DNA of 64,000 nucleotides from DATAGF01 sp963819845 (GTDB taxonomy: Bacteria; Actinomycetota; Thermoleophilia; Miltoncostaeales; Miltoncostaeaceae), in assembly GCA_963819845.1 (NCBI GenBank), contig CAWFXQ010000012.1:248001-312000 (forward strand), written 5' to 3'. The notes under the pieces are model-generated. The model worked only from the letters and a program-made list of their open reading frames with translations. It made no database searches and was not told the DNA's origin. This document shows positions 51,843 to 60,224 of this stretch, piece after piece. Position 1 is the stretch's first letter. Every line of letters begins with the position of its first letter. The position numbers were made by a program, and so were the translations under genes.

Positions 51843-53520
51843 GTGGCAACGACCGACCGCGCCGCGAAGCCGGTGATCCTCAGCGTCGACGACGAGCCCG
51901 GGGTGTCGCGGGCCGTCCAGCGCGACCTGCGGCGCCGCTACGGCGCGGACTACCGCGTGCTGCGGGCCGAGTCGGGGGCCGACGGCCTCGAGCTGCTGGG
52001 GCAGGTGGCCCTGCGCGACGAGCAGGTCGCGCTCCTGGTGGCCGACCAGCAGATGCCGGTCATGACCGGGGTCGAGTTCCTCGAGCGCTCGCTCCAGGTC
52101 GTCCCCGCGGCCAAGCGCGTGCTGCTGACCGCCTACGCCGACACCCAGGCCGCCATCGACGCCATCAACCGCGCCGCCCTCGACCACTACCTCCTCAAGC
52201 CCTGGGACCCTCCCGAGGACCAGCTCTATCCCGTCGTCGACGACCTGCTGTTCGACTGGCGCGCCGACGGACCGCCCGAGGAGGGGATCCGGGTCGTCGG
52301 CCACCGCTGGTCGCGGCGGTCCCACGAGCTCAAGGACTTCCTGGCGCGCAGCAACGTGCCCTACCGCTGGCTCGACGCCGAGGTCGACCCCGAGGCGCGG
52401 CGGCTGATCGAGGCGTCGGGCGCCGACCCGGAGCGCCTCCCGGTGCTCGTCTTCCCGGACGGCGAGGTGATGGTGACGCCGGCGATCCGCGAGGTGGCCG
52501 ACCGCGTCGGCATCCCGACGCGGGCCGACGCGCCGTTCTACGACATGCTGATCGTGGGCGGCGGCCCGGCCGGGCTCGCGGCCGCGGTCTACGGGGCGTC
52601 GGAGGGGCTGCGCACCGTGATGGTGGAGCGCGAGGCGACGGGCGGCCAGGCCGGCCAGAGCTCGCGCATCGAGAACTACCTGGGCTTCCCCTCGGGCCTG
52701 TCCGGGGCGGAGCTCACGCGGCGCGCCAACGCCCAGGCCCTGCGCTTCGGGGCCCGCATGGTGCTCGGTGCAGGACGCCGTGGCGCTCGAGGCGCGCGGG
52801 CCGTCCCGGACGATCCGGCTCGGCGACGGCGAGGAGATCGCGGCCCACGCCGTCGTCGTCGCGACCGGCGTCCAGTACCGGCGCCTCGACGCGCCGGGGG
52901 TCGAGGAGCTCACCGGGCGCGGCGTCTACTACGGCGGCTCGCGGGCGGAGGCGATCTCGTGCGGCGGCGAGGAGGTCTTCGTCGTCGGCGGCGCCAACTC
53001 GGCCGGCCAGGCGGCGCTCTACTTCGCCGGCTTCGCCGCGAAGGTCTCGGTCCTCTACCGCGGCCCCGACCTCGGCAAGAGCATGTCGCAGTACCTCGTC
53101 GAGCGGGTGGAGGCGGCCGGCAACATCGAGGTGCGCCTGAACGCCGAGGTGGTCGCGGCCGAGGGCGGGGAGGGCCTGGAGGCCGTCCTGGTGCGCGACC
53201 GGGAGGGCGGCACGGAGCGCCGGGTGCCCGCGCGGGCCATGTTCATCTTCATCGGCGCGCGCCCCAACACCGACTGGCTCGACGGGGTGGTGGCCCGCGA
53301 CCCCCGCGGCTTCATCTACGCGGGCCCGGACCTGCGCGCCGAGGGCCTGCGGCCGGCCTGGCCGCTCGAGCGCGACCCGCTGCCGCTCGAGTCGAGCCTG
53401 CCGGGCGTCTTCGTGGCCGGCGACGTGCGCCACCAGTCGATCAAGCGGGTCGCGGCCGCGGTCGGCGACGGCTCGATGGCCTGCCAGCTCGTGCACCAGT
53501 ACATCGGCACGCTGGCGTGA
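51843..53520 (+). CDS. Response regulator fused to a thioredoxin-reductase-like flavoprotein, one-base frameshift
   Basis: One G too many near 52767 splits the gene; corrected it encodes 558 residues. Receiver domain: VDDEPGVSRAV, phospho-Asp in LLVADQQMPVMTGVEFL, YLLKPWDPPED. Then a glutaredoxin-like segment (SHELKDFLARSNVPYRWLD, LPVLVFPDGEV) without CxxC, and an FAD/NADPH domain (LIVGGGPAGLAAAVYGASEG, GGQAGQSSRIENYLGFPSG, VVGGANSAGQAALYFAG, VFVAGDVRHQSIKR). The TrxR CxxC is absent (GVYYGGSRAEA). A flavin enzyme as regulator output suggests redox signalling. The end overlaps the kinase gene by 4 bp (GTGA). Confidence 0.85.
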
Positions 53521-54893
53521 TCGACGTCCTGCGACAGGTCAACCTGTTCGAGGAGCTCGGCGAGGACTGCCTCGGGCGCCTGGCCGAGACCGCGCACGAG
53601 GAGCGCCTCGGGCCGGGCGAATGGGTCGTCCGCGAGGGCCAGCGGGTCGAGCGGTTCGGGGTCCTGGTCGACGGGCTGATCGACTGGGTGAGGGTGGTCG
53701 ACGGACGGGAGCTGGTGATGGCCTCGCGGGCCGCGGTGACCTACTTCGGCGCCATGAACCTCTTGACCGAGGATCCCAGCATGGCCGGGGGGAGGACGGC
53801 CTCCGACTGCAGGATCGTGGTGATCCCCGGCGACGAGTTCCGTCGGCTGCTGCGCGACGAGCCCACGGTGCTTCGCCGAGCCCTGGCCGTGATCGCGCCC
53901 GTCCACCAGGGCGCCGAGGCCGTGCTGCGGGAGCGCGAGAAGCTCGCCGCGCTCGGCACGCTGTCGGCCGGGCTGGCCCACGAGCTCAACAACCCGGCCG
54001 CGGCGGCCCGGCGCAGCGCCGCCGAGCTCGCCGACGCCCTCGACGTGCTCGGGGACACGGTCAACCAGTTCGTCTCGAGCGGGGTGGAGCGCGCCGAGGC
54101 GCAGCGGCTGGTGGAGCTGCAGAAGGACGCCGTCGGCCGCGCCGCGACGGCGACCGGGGCCGGGGGGGCGCTGGCGGCCGCCGACCGCGAGGACGCGCTG
54201 ACCGACCTCCTCGACGACCGGGACCTGGAGGGGTGGCGCCTCGCGCCGCCGCTCGCCGAGGCCGGGGTCGACGAGGCCTGGATCGCGGCGGTGGAGGACG
54301 CCGCCGGCCCGGCCCTGCGGGCGGCCGTGGAGTGGGTGGTCGCGTCGCTCACCGCCCGTGGGCTCGTGCGCGACCTCGACGAGAGCACGCGCCGCATCTC
54401 GGAGATCGTGACGGCGGTCAAGGACTACACCCACATGGACCGGGCCGAGACCCAGACCGTCAACCTGCGCGACGGCATCGAGAGCACGCTCACGATCCTG
54501 GCCCACAAGCTCAAGCAGGGCGACGTCCGGGTGGTGCGCGACTACGACCCCGACCTGCCGCCCATCACCGCCCACGCCTCGCAGCTCAACCAGGTCTGGA
54601 CCAACCTGATCGACAACGCCATCGACGCCGTCGGCGGCGACGGGACCGTGCGGATCCTCACCCTCCGCGCCGGCGACGAGGCCGTGGTGGAGGTGGTCGA
54701 CGACGGGCCCGGCGTGCCGCCCGACGTCCAGAGCCGGATCTTCGAGCCCTTCTTCACCACGAAGGAGGTCGGCGCCGGCACGGGCCTGGGCCTCGACATC
54801 GTGCGCCGGATCGTCGAGACCCACCACGGCCAGGTGCGCGTGCTGTCGGAGCCCGGGGAGACCCGCTTCGAGGTGCGGCTGCCCATCTCGTGA
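53517..54893 (+). CDS. cNMP-binding sensor histidine kinase
   Basis: A 458-residue soluble kinase: N-terminal cyclic-nucleotide-binding-like domain (VNLFEELGEDCLGRLAE, REGQRVERFGVLVDG, VVIPGDEFRRLLRD), H-box LAALGTLSAGLAHELNNPAA, then HATPase motifs LNQVWTNLIDNAIDAVGG, DDGPGVPP and FFTTKEVGAGTGLGLDI. Phospho-transfer to the co-encoded response-regulator flavoprotein is the natural inference. Residue 316 (QTVNLRDGIESTL) is Asn where the family often has Asp (GTCAAC 54459). Start GTG 53517 and stop both overlap neighbours by 4 bp. Confidence 0.88.
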   Translation: MIDVLRQVNLFEELGEDCLGRLAETAHEERLGPGEWVVREGQRVERFGVLVDGLIDWVRVVDGRELVMASRAAVTYFGAMNLLTEDPSMAGGRTASDCRIVVIPGDEFRRLLRDEPTVLRRALAVIAPVHQGAEAVLREREKLAALGTLSAGLAHELNNPAAAARRSAAELADALDVLGDTVNQFVSSGVERAEAQRLVELQKDAVGRAATATGAGGALAAADREDALTDLLDDRDLEGWRLAPPLAEAGVDEAWIAAVEDAAGPALRAAVEWVVASLTARGLVRDLDESTRRISEIVTAVKDYTHMDRAETQTVNLRDGIESTLTILAHKLKQGDVRVVRDYDPDLPPITAHASQLNQVWTNLIDNAIDAVGGDGTVRILTLRAGDEAVVEVVDDGPGVPPDVQSRIFEPFFTTKEVGAGTGLGLDIVRRIVETHHGQVRVLSEPGETRFEVRLPIS

Positions 54894-55765
54894 CCGTCGC
54901 GCTGGTGACGGCCGCCGCCGCGCGCGGGCTCGACGACGACCTGCCGCCGCTCGCCGCCGCCCTCGCGCGGCGCGGGATCGCCCACGAGATCGTCGACTGG
55001 GACGACGACTCGGTGGCCTGGGACGGTTTCTCCCTCGCGGTCGTGCGCTCCGTCTGGGACTACGTGCACCGGCGCGAGGAGTTCCTGGCCTGGGCCGATG
55101 CGGCCGCCGCCGCCCTACCGCTGCACAACCCTCCCGCGCTGCTGCGTTGGAGCAGCGACAAGGGCTACCTCGCCGACCTGGAGCGGGCGGGCGTCCCGGT
55201 CGTCCCCACGGCGTTCGCGGCGCCGGGCGAGGCGATGGCGTGGCCCGACGCCGCCGAGATCGTCGTGAAGCCCGCGGTATCGGCGGGATCGATCGACACC
55301 GAGCGCTATCCGGCCGGGCGGCTCGGGGAGGCGCAGGCGCACGTCGACCGGCTCCACGCCGGCGGTCGCACCGCCATGGCCCAGCCCTACGTCGCGGCGG
55401 TTAACGGCGCCGGCGAGACGGCCCTGGTGCACCTGGACGGGGCCTTCAGCCACGCCGTGCGCAAGGGTCCGCTGCTCACCGCGCGGCGCGAGGTCGTGGG
55501 CGGCCTGTTCGTGATGGAGGACATCCGCCCCGCCGCCCGCACCCCGGCCCAGGCCGCCGTGGCCGACGCGGCGCTCGCGGCGGTGCCGGGCGGGGCGGAA
55601 GGCCTGCTCTACGCCCGCGTCGACCTGGTGCCGGGCCCGGGGGACGCGCCGCTGGTCATCGAGCTCGAGCTCCTCGAGCCGTCGCTGTTCCTCGCCGAGG
55701 ACGGCGGCGCCGCCGACCGCCTGGCGGCGGCGATCGCGCGGCGGCTCACCAGCGCCCCAGCCTGA
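54890..55765 (+). CDS. ATP-grasp family protein
   Basis: A 291-residue ATP-grasp enzyme of the RimK/DcsG-like kind: SVWDYVHRREEFLAWADA, WSSDKGYLADLERAGVPVVPT, EIVVKPAVSAGSIDTERY (ATP-binding Lys), then LLYARVDLVPGPG and VIELELLEPSLF with the acidic Mg ligands. It would form a carbon-nitrogen bond, but substrates are unknown. Residue 172 in AAVNGAGETALVHLDG is Asn where relatives have VDxxGE (GTTAAC 55400). It overlaps the kinase gene by 4 bp and the convergent SAM hydrolase gene by 20 bp. Confidence 0.8.
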   Translation: MTVALVTAAAARGLDDDLPPLAAALARRGIAHEIVDWDDDSVAWDGFSLAVVRSVWDYVHRREEFLAWADAAAAALPLHNPPALLRWSSDKGYLADLERAGVPVVPTAFAAPGEAMAWPDAAEIVVKPAVSAGSIDTERYPAGRLGEAQAHVDRLHAGGRTAMAQPYVAAVNGAGETALVHLDGAFSHAVRKGPLLTARREVVGGLFVMEDIRPAARTPAQAAVADAALAAVPGGAEGLLYARVDLVPGPGDAPLVIELELLEPSLFLAEDGGAADRLAAAIARRLTSAPA

Positions 55766-56555
55766 CCGCGGCGCCGGGCGCGGCGCCCAGGCGCGCGGCC
55801 GCGCTGCCTCCGTTGACGGCCAGCGCCACCATGCCGTGGCTGTCGAGGTGCACCAGCATGCCCTTCGGGGCGACGTCCGCGAAGGCGCGGGCGACCGTCG
55901 CGGGGTGGCGCCGCTCACCGGCCGCCGCCCAGATGCGGTCGCCGCGGACGAGGCCGGCGGCCGCGAGGTCGCCGGCCCCGGCGAGCAGCTCGACGTTGCC
56001 GAAGCGGTTAACCAGCGCGACGGTCGCGGTCAGGCTGCCGGGGGCCACCTCGGGGGCCGGCAGGTCGGGCTCGGCCAGCGTCGCCGGGTCGATGGGCGCG
56101 CCGAGATCGGCCAGCGGGGCCCCGGCGGCGAGCCGGGCCGCCGCCGGGGCGAGCAGGTCGCGGCCGTGGAACGTGGCGGCGACCTCCGGCGGCGGGGGCG
56201 GCAGGGCGACCGCGGCCGTGGCGCGGCGGTCGCGGGCCGCCGGGCCCAGCAGGCCGTTGTCGGGGCCCACCAGAGCCCCGCCGGCGGCGAGCTCGACCGC
56301 GGCCGCACGCCGCTCCGTGCCGACCCCGGGGTTGACGACCGCGACGATCACGGCCCCGGGGACGAGCCGCGCCAGTCGGCGCAGCACCAGGGCGCCGGCG
56401 CGCACGTCGCCGGGCGGCAGGTCGTGCGCGAGGTCGATGCGGTCGGCGCGGGGGCAGCCCGCGCGGACGACCGCGTGCAGGGCGCCCACGTGCTCGCTGC
56501 CCGGCCCGTAGTCGGTGAGCAGCGCGACGAGCGGGCGGTCAGCGCCGGGCGGCAT
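55746..56555 (-). CDS. SAM hydroxide adenosyltransferase (DUF62-type)
   Basis: A 269-residue protein of the fluorinase/duf62 family, which uses water to split S-adenosylmethionine into adenosine and methionine. Seen: LLTDYGPGSEHVGALHAVV, VAVVNPGVGTERRA (N75), GPDNGLL, TFHGRDLLAPAAA, VALVNRFGNVELL (N183) and ALAVNGGSAA. Both N75 and N183 are Asp in the family (VVDPGVG and DRFGN) and lie in GTTGAC/GTTAAC on the plus strand, matching the GTCGAC signature. It is the last gene of the heme/cytochrome operon and overlaps cobA/hemD by 17 bp. Confidence 0.88.
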   Translation of the reverse strand: MPPGADRPLVALLTDYGPGSEHVGALHAVVRAGCPRADRIDLAHDLPPGDVRAGALVLRRLARLVPGAVIVAVVNPGVGTERRAAAVELAAGGALVGPDNGLLGPAARDRRATAAVALPPPPPEVAATFHGRDLLAPAAARLAAGAPLADLGAPIDPATLAEPDLPAPEVAPGSLTATVALVNRFGNVELLAGAGDLAAAGLVRGDRIWAAAGERRHPATVARAFADVAPKGMLVHLDSHGMVALAVNGGSAAARLGAAPGAAVRLGRW

Positions 56556-58053
56556 CCTCGCGCAGGGCCGCGACCAGCCCCGGGACGGTGTGCTCGGCGG
56601 CCTCGGCGTTGACCCGCATCCCCTCCTCGCGCGCGGTCGCGCTGGTCACGGGCCCGATCGACACGACCCGCGGGCCCCCGGCGGCCAGGAGGGAGCGGTC
56701 GCCGGGGCCCAGCAGGGCCGTGAAGGCGCGGACGGTCGACGACGCGGTGAAGGTGAGGTAGTCGGCCCGCAGGGCCTCGGCCACGACGGCCGGGTCGGCC
56801 GGCTCGGGCACGGCCTCGTAGAGCAGCACCTCCTCGACGCGGGCCCCGAGGCGCCCGAGCCCGTCGACCAGCTCCGGGCGCGAGCCGGCGGCGCGCGCGA
56901 CGAGCGCCCGGACGCCGCCCAGGGGGACGTCGGCGAGGGCCTCGAGTATGCCCTCCGCGACGAAGCGCTCGGGCACGATGTCGGCCCGCACGCCGCGCCC
57001 CGCGAGCCGCTCGGCGGTGGCCGGCCCGATCGCCACCACCGTCGCCGCGGCCGACAGGGCGCGGGCGTCGCGGCCGCGGGCCGCCAGGGCGTCGAAGAGG
57101 GCGTTGACGCCGTTGACGCTGGTCAGCACCACCAGGCCGTAGTCGGCGAGCACCTCGATCGCCGAGGTGAGCCCGGGGCCCTCGGGGAGGCGCTCGACGC
57201 GGATCGACGGCAGCTCCACCACCGACGCCCCGAGGCCCCGGAGCCGCTCCGACAGCTCGCTCGCCTGGGCCCGGGCGCGGGTCACCACCACGCGGCGCCC
57301 CGACAGGGGGAGCGCGGCGGCCGGGACCTCCTCCGCCAGGCCGGCCACCGCGCCCACCACCACGACTGCCGGGGCGCCGAGCCCCTCCTCGCCGACGCGC
57401 GCCGCCAGGGTGCCGAGGGTCGCGACGACGCTGCGCTGGCGCGGCGTCGTCCCCCACTCGACCGCTGCGGCCGGCTCGCCGGCGGGCCGCCCGGCGCGCA
57501 TCAGGGCGCCCGTGATGTCGTCGAGCCGGCCCATCCCCATGAGGATCACCAGCGTCCCGGGCACCGCCGCGAGCGCGGCCCAGTCGGTCTGCTCGGAGGG
57601 CTTGCCCGGGTCCTCGTGGCCCGTGACGACCGTGAACGAGGTGGCCACCCCGCGGTGGGTCACGGGGACGCCCGCGGCGGCGGGAGCCGCGATCGCGCTG
57701 GTGATGCCGGGGACGACCTCGAAGGGGACGCCGGCCGCCGCCAGGGCCTGCGCCTCCTCGCCGCCGCGGCCGAACACGAAGGGGTCGCCGCCCTTCAGGC
57801 GCACCACCCGGCGCCCGCGCCGGCCGTGGTCCACCAGCGCGGCGTTGATCTCCTCCTGGGTCATCGCGGCCCGCCCGGGCGCCTTGCCCGCGTTCACCAG
57901 CTCGGCGCCGGGGCGGCAGAGCGGCAGCAGCTCCTCGGTGCCGAGGCGGTCGTACACCACGACCTCGGCCCCCTCCAGCGCAGCGCGGCCGGCGACGGTG
58001 ATGAGGCCGGGCGCGCCCGGCCCGGCCCCCACCAGGTGGACGAACCCGCTCAC
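56539..58053 (-). CDS. cobA/hemD: Fused uroporphyrinogen-III C-methyltransferase and uroporphyrinogen-III synthase
   Basis: A 504-residue fusion. The N-terminal half is SUMT: VHLVGAGPGAPGLITVAGRA, YDRLG, NAGKAPGRAAMTQEEIN, VRLKGGDPFVFGRGGEEAQAL and VPGITSAIAAPAAAGVPVTH. The C-terminal half is HemD (RRVVVTRARAQASELSERL, LTSVNGVNALFDAL, FTASSTVRAFTALLG). It makes uroporphyrinogen III and methylates it twice to precorrin-2, feeding heme and siroheme. GTG 58053 overlaps the hemC stop (GTGA). The fusion is common in actinobacteria and firmicutes. Confidence 0.92.
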   Translation of the reverse strand: MSGFVHLVGAGPGAPGLITVAGRAALEGAEVVVYDRLGTEELLPLCRPGAELVNAGKAPGRAAMTQEEINAALVDHGRRGRRVVRLKGGDPFVFGRGGEEAQALAAAGVPFEVVPGITSAIAAPAAAGVPVTHRGVATSFTVVTGHEDPGKPSEQTDWAALAAVPGTLVILMGMGRLDDITGALMRAGRPAGEPAAAVEWGTTPRQRSVVATLGTLAARVGEEGLGAPAVVVVGAVAGLAEEVPAAALPLSGRRVVVTRARAQASELSERLRGLGASVVELPSIRVERLPEGPGLTSAIEVLADYGLVVLTSVNGVNALFDALAARGRDARALSAAATVVAIGPATAERLAGRGVRADIVPERFVAEGILEALADVPLGGVRALVARAAGSRPELVDGLGRLGARVEEVLLYEAVPEPADPAVVAEALRADYLTFTASSTVRAFTALLGPGDRSLLAAGGPRVVSIGPVTSATAREEGMRVNAEAAEHTVPGLVAALREDAARR

Positions 58054-58928
58054 GCCGAGGCGACCGAGACGGCCGCCGCCGCCTCGCGTCCGAGGCCCTC
58101 CGGGTCGGAGGCCTCGCCGGCGCGGACGCTGCGCCGGCCGTCGCGGCCGTCCTCGCTCCCGGCGAACGCGGTGATGCGAAGCCGGCCCGGCCCGTCCGGC
58201 TCGCACAGGGCCCCGATCGGGCGCATGCAGCCGCCCCCCAGGGCCGCCAGCAGCGCTCGCTCGGCGCGCAGGCAGGCGGCGGCGACCGGGTCGCCGAGCG
58301 CGGCGGCCGCGGCCGCGCCCTCCTCGGCGCCCTCCCGGGCCTCGACGGCCAGCAGGCCCTGGCCCGGCGCCGGCGTCGAGACCTCGGCCGGCAGGGGCGT
58401 CGCGCCCTCCGGCCAGAGGCCCAGGCGCCGCAGGCCGGCGGCGGCGAGCACGAGGGCGTCGGCGTCGCCGCGGGCCAGCTTCTCGAGCCGGGTGCCGACG
58501 TTCCCACGGATCGGGACCACCTCCACGTCGGGACGGGCGGCCAGGATCTGGGCCGCGCGCCGGGGGCTGCCCGTGGCCACCCGGGCCCCCGGGGCGAGCC
58601 CGTCCAGCCCGCCGCCCGGGCCGACGAGCACGTCGCGCGGGTCCTCGCGGGGCGGCACGGCGACGATGGCCAGCCCGCCGGGGAGCTCGCCGGGCAGGTC
58701 CTTCGCCGAGTGGACGGCGAGGTGGGCGCGCCCGTCGAGCAGCGCCTCCTCCAGCTCCTTGACGAACAGGCCGCGGTCGGGCGCGGGCGCCCGGTCGTCG
58801 GCGCTCCAGCGGTCGCCGGTCGTGGTGAGCGGCAGCGCCTCGGTGTCGTGGCCGGCGGCCCGCAGGCGCGCCGCCACCAGCTCGGTCTGCGCGAGCGCCA
58901 GCGGCGAGCGGCGCGTGGCGAGGATCAG
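58050..58928 (-). CDS. hemC: Hydroxymethylbilane synthase (porphobilinogen deaminase), CTG start proposed
   Basis: A 292-residue enzyme joining four porphobilinogens. Motifs: LATRRSPLALAQTELVA, LPLTTTGDR, ELEEALLDGRAHLAVHSAKD (catalytic Asp region), ATGSPRRAAQI, VPIRGNVGTRLEKL and the cofactor Cys in GDPVAAACLRAERALLAALGGG. No ATG/GTG/TTG lies near the family N-terminus. CTG at 58928 overlaps the hemA stop (CTGA) and gives LILATRRSPLA, so CTG is the likely start. It is in the hem operon between hemA and cobA/hemD. Confidence 0.88.
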   Translation of the reverse strand: MILATRRSPLALAQTELVAARLRAAGHDTEALPLTTTGDRWSADDRAPAPDRGLFVKELEEALLDGRAHLAVHSAKDLPGELPGGLAIVAVPPREDPRDVLVGPGGGLDGLAPGARVATGSPRRAAQILAARPDVEVVPIRGNVGTRLEKLARGDADALVLAAAGLRRLGLWPEGATPLPAEVSTPAPGQGLLAVEAREGAEEGAAAAAALGDPVAAACLRAERALLAALGGGCMRPIGALCEPDGPGRLRITAFAGSEDGRDGRRSVRAGEASDPEGLGREAAAAVSVASA

Positions 58929-60224
58929 GTGGACGGCCGCGAGGAGCCGGATCCGGCCTGGGACTCGAGCGCGAAGAGGTGGCGCAGGCTCTCCAGGTAC
59001 CGCAGGGCGTCGCCGTCCTCGGCCGCCTCGCGCATCCGGACGGTCGGCTCGTGCAGCAGCTTGCCGACGATCCCCTTGGTGAGCGCCTCCAGGCGCTCCC
59101 GGTCGGCGTCGGACAGGCCCTCCCACTGGGCCTCGATCCGCGCCAGCTCGGCGCGCCGGATCTCCTCCGCCCGCGCGTGCAGCGACGCGATGGCCGGCGA
59201 GGCCGACAGGCCGCGGCGCCACGCCGAGAACCCCTGGACGGCGCCGATGACGAAGCCCTCGGCGCGCTCGGCCTCGAGCCGGCGGCCGTTGAGGTTGGTC
59301 TCGACCACCCGCTCGAGGTCGTCGATGTCGAACAGGGCCACGCCGTTGACCTCGGCGGCCGCGGCGTTGACGTCGCGGGGCACGGAGATGTCCACGATCA
59401 CCATGGGGCGCGCGGCCCGGCCCGCCATCGTCGGCTCCAGCTCGTCGCGGCGGAGGATGGGGTGGGGGGCGTCCGTCGAGGAGATGACGATGTCGGCCGC
59501 GGCGAGCTCCTGCGCCAGCCGGTCGAAGCCCACCCCGCGGCCGCCGACGCGGCCGGCGAGCTCTCGGGCCGTCCCCACGGTGCGGTTGGCCACCACCACC
59601 TCGCGCGCCCCGTGGGCGACGAGCGCGCGGGCCGTCGTCTCGGCCATCCGGCCGGCGCCGATCACCAGCACCTGGCGCCCGGGCAGGTCGTCGAGCACCT
59701 GCTCGGCCAGGTTCGACCGCCACGGCCGACACCGACGCCGCGCCGGAGCCGATCCGCGTCTGCGCGCGCACCTGCTTGCCGACCTCGAGCGCCTGGCGGA
59801 AGAGCTGGTTGAGGATCGCGCCGGTCGCGCCCTCCTCGACGGCCAGCTCCCAGGCCTGCAGCACCTGGCCCTGGATCTCGCTCTCGCCCACCACCATCGA
59901 GTCGAGGCTCGAGGCGACCCGGAAGAGCTGGCTCGCCGCCCGGTCGTCGCGCAGCACGTAGCGCGCGCACGCCAGCTCGTCCTCCGACATGTGGCTGTGG
60001 GCGACCAGCGCCGCCGCCAGGACCTCCTCCGCAGCGCCCGAGTCGCCCGCGGCGGCGTAGATCTCGGTGCGGTTGCACGTCGACAGCGCGACGGCCTCGG
60101 ACACGCCGCCGCCCGCGACGAGGTCGCGCAGCAGGGCCCGCGCCTCGGCCTCGGAGAGCGCCGCCTTCTCGCGCTGGGCGACCGGCGCCGTCTTGTGGGA
60201 GAGCCCGAGGACGAGGAGGGTCAC
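58925..60224 (-). CDS. hemA: Glutamyl-tRNA reductase, interrupted by a one-base frameshift
   Basis: First committed enzyme of C5 tetrapyrrole synthesis. N-terminal part: LGLSHKTAPVAQREK, catalytic Cys in STCNRTEIYA, SSLDSMVVGESEIQGQV; C-terminal part: VLVIGAGRMAETTARALV, VANRTVG, STDAPHPIL, FDIDDLERVV and the dimerisation helices. The two parts are in different frames because of GTTCGAC at 59711-59717; GTCGAC restores a 432-residue protein. PRDVNAAAAEVNG contains Asn at residue 286 where the family has Asp (GTTGAC 59366). Start GTG 60224 overlaps the upstream stop. Confidence 0.9.
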
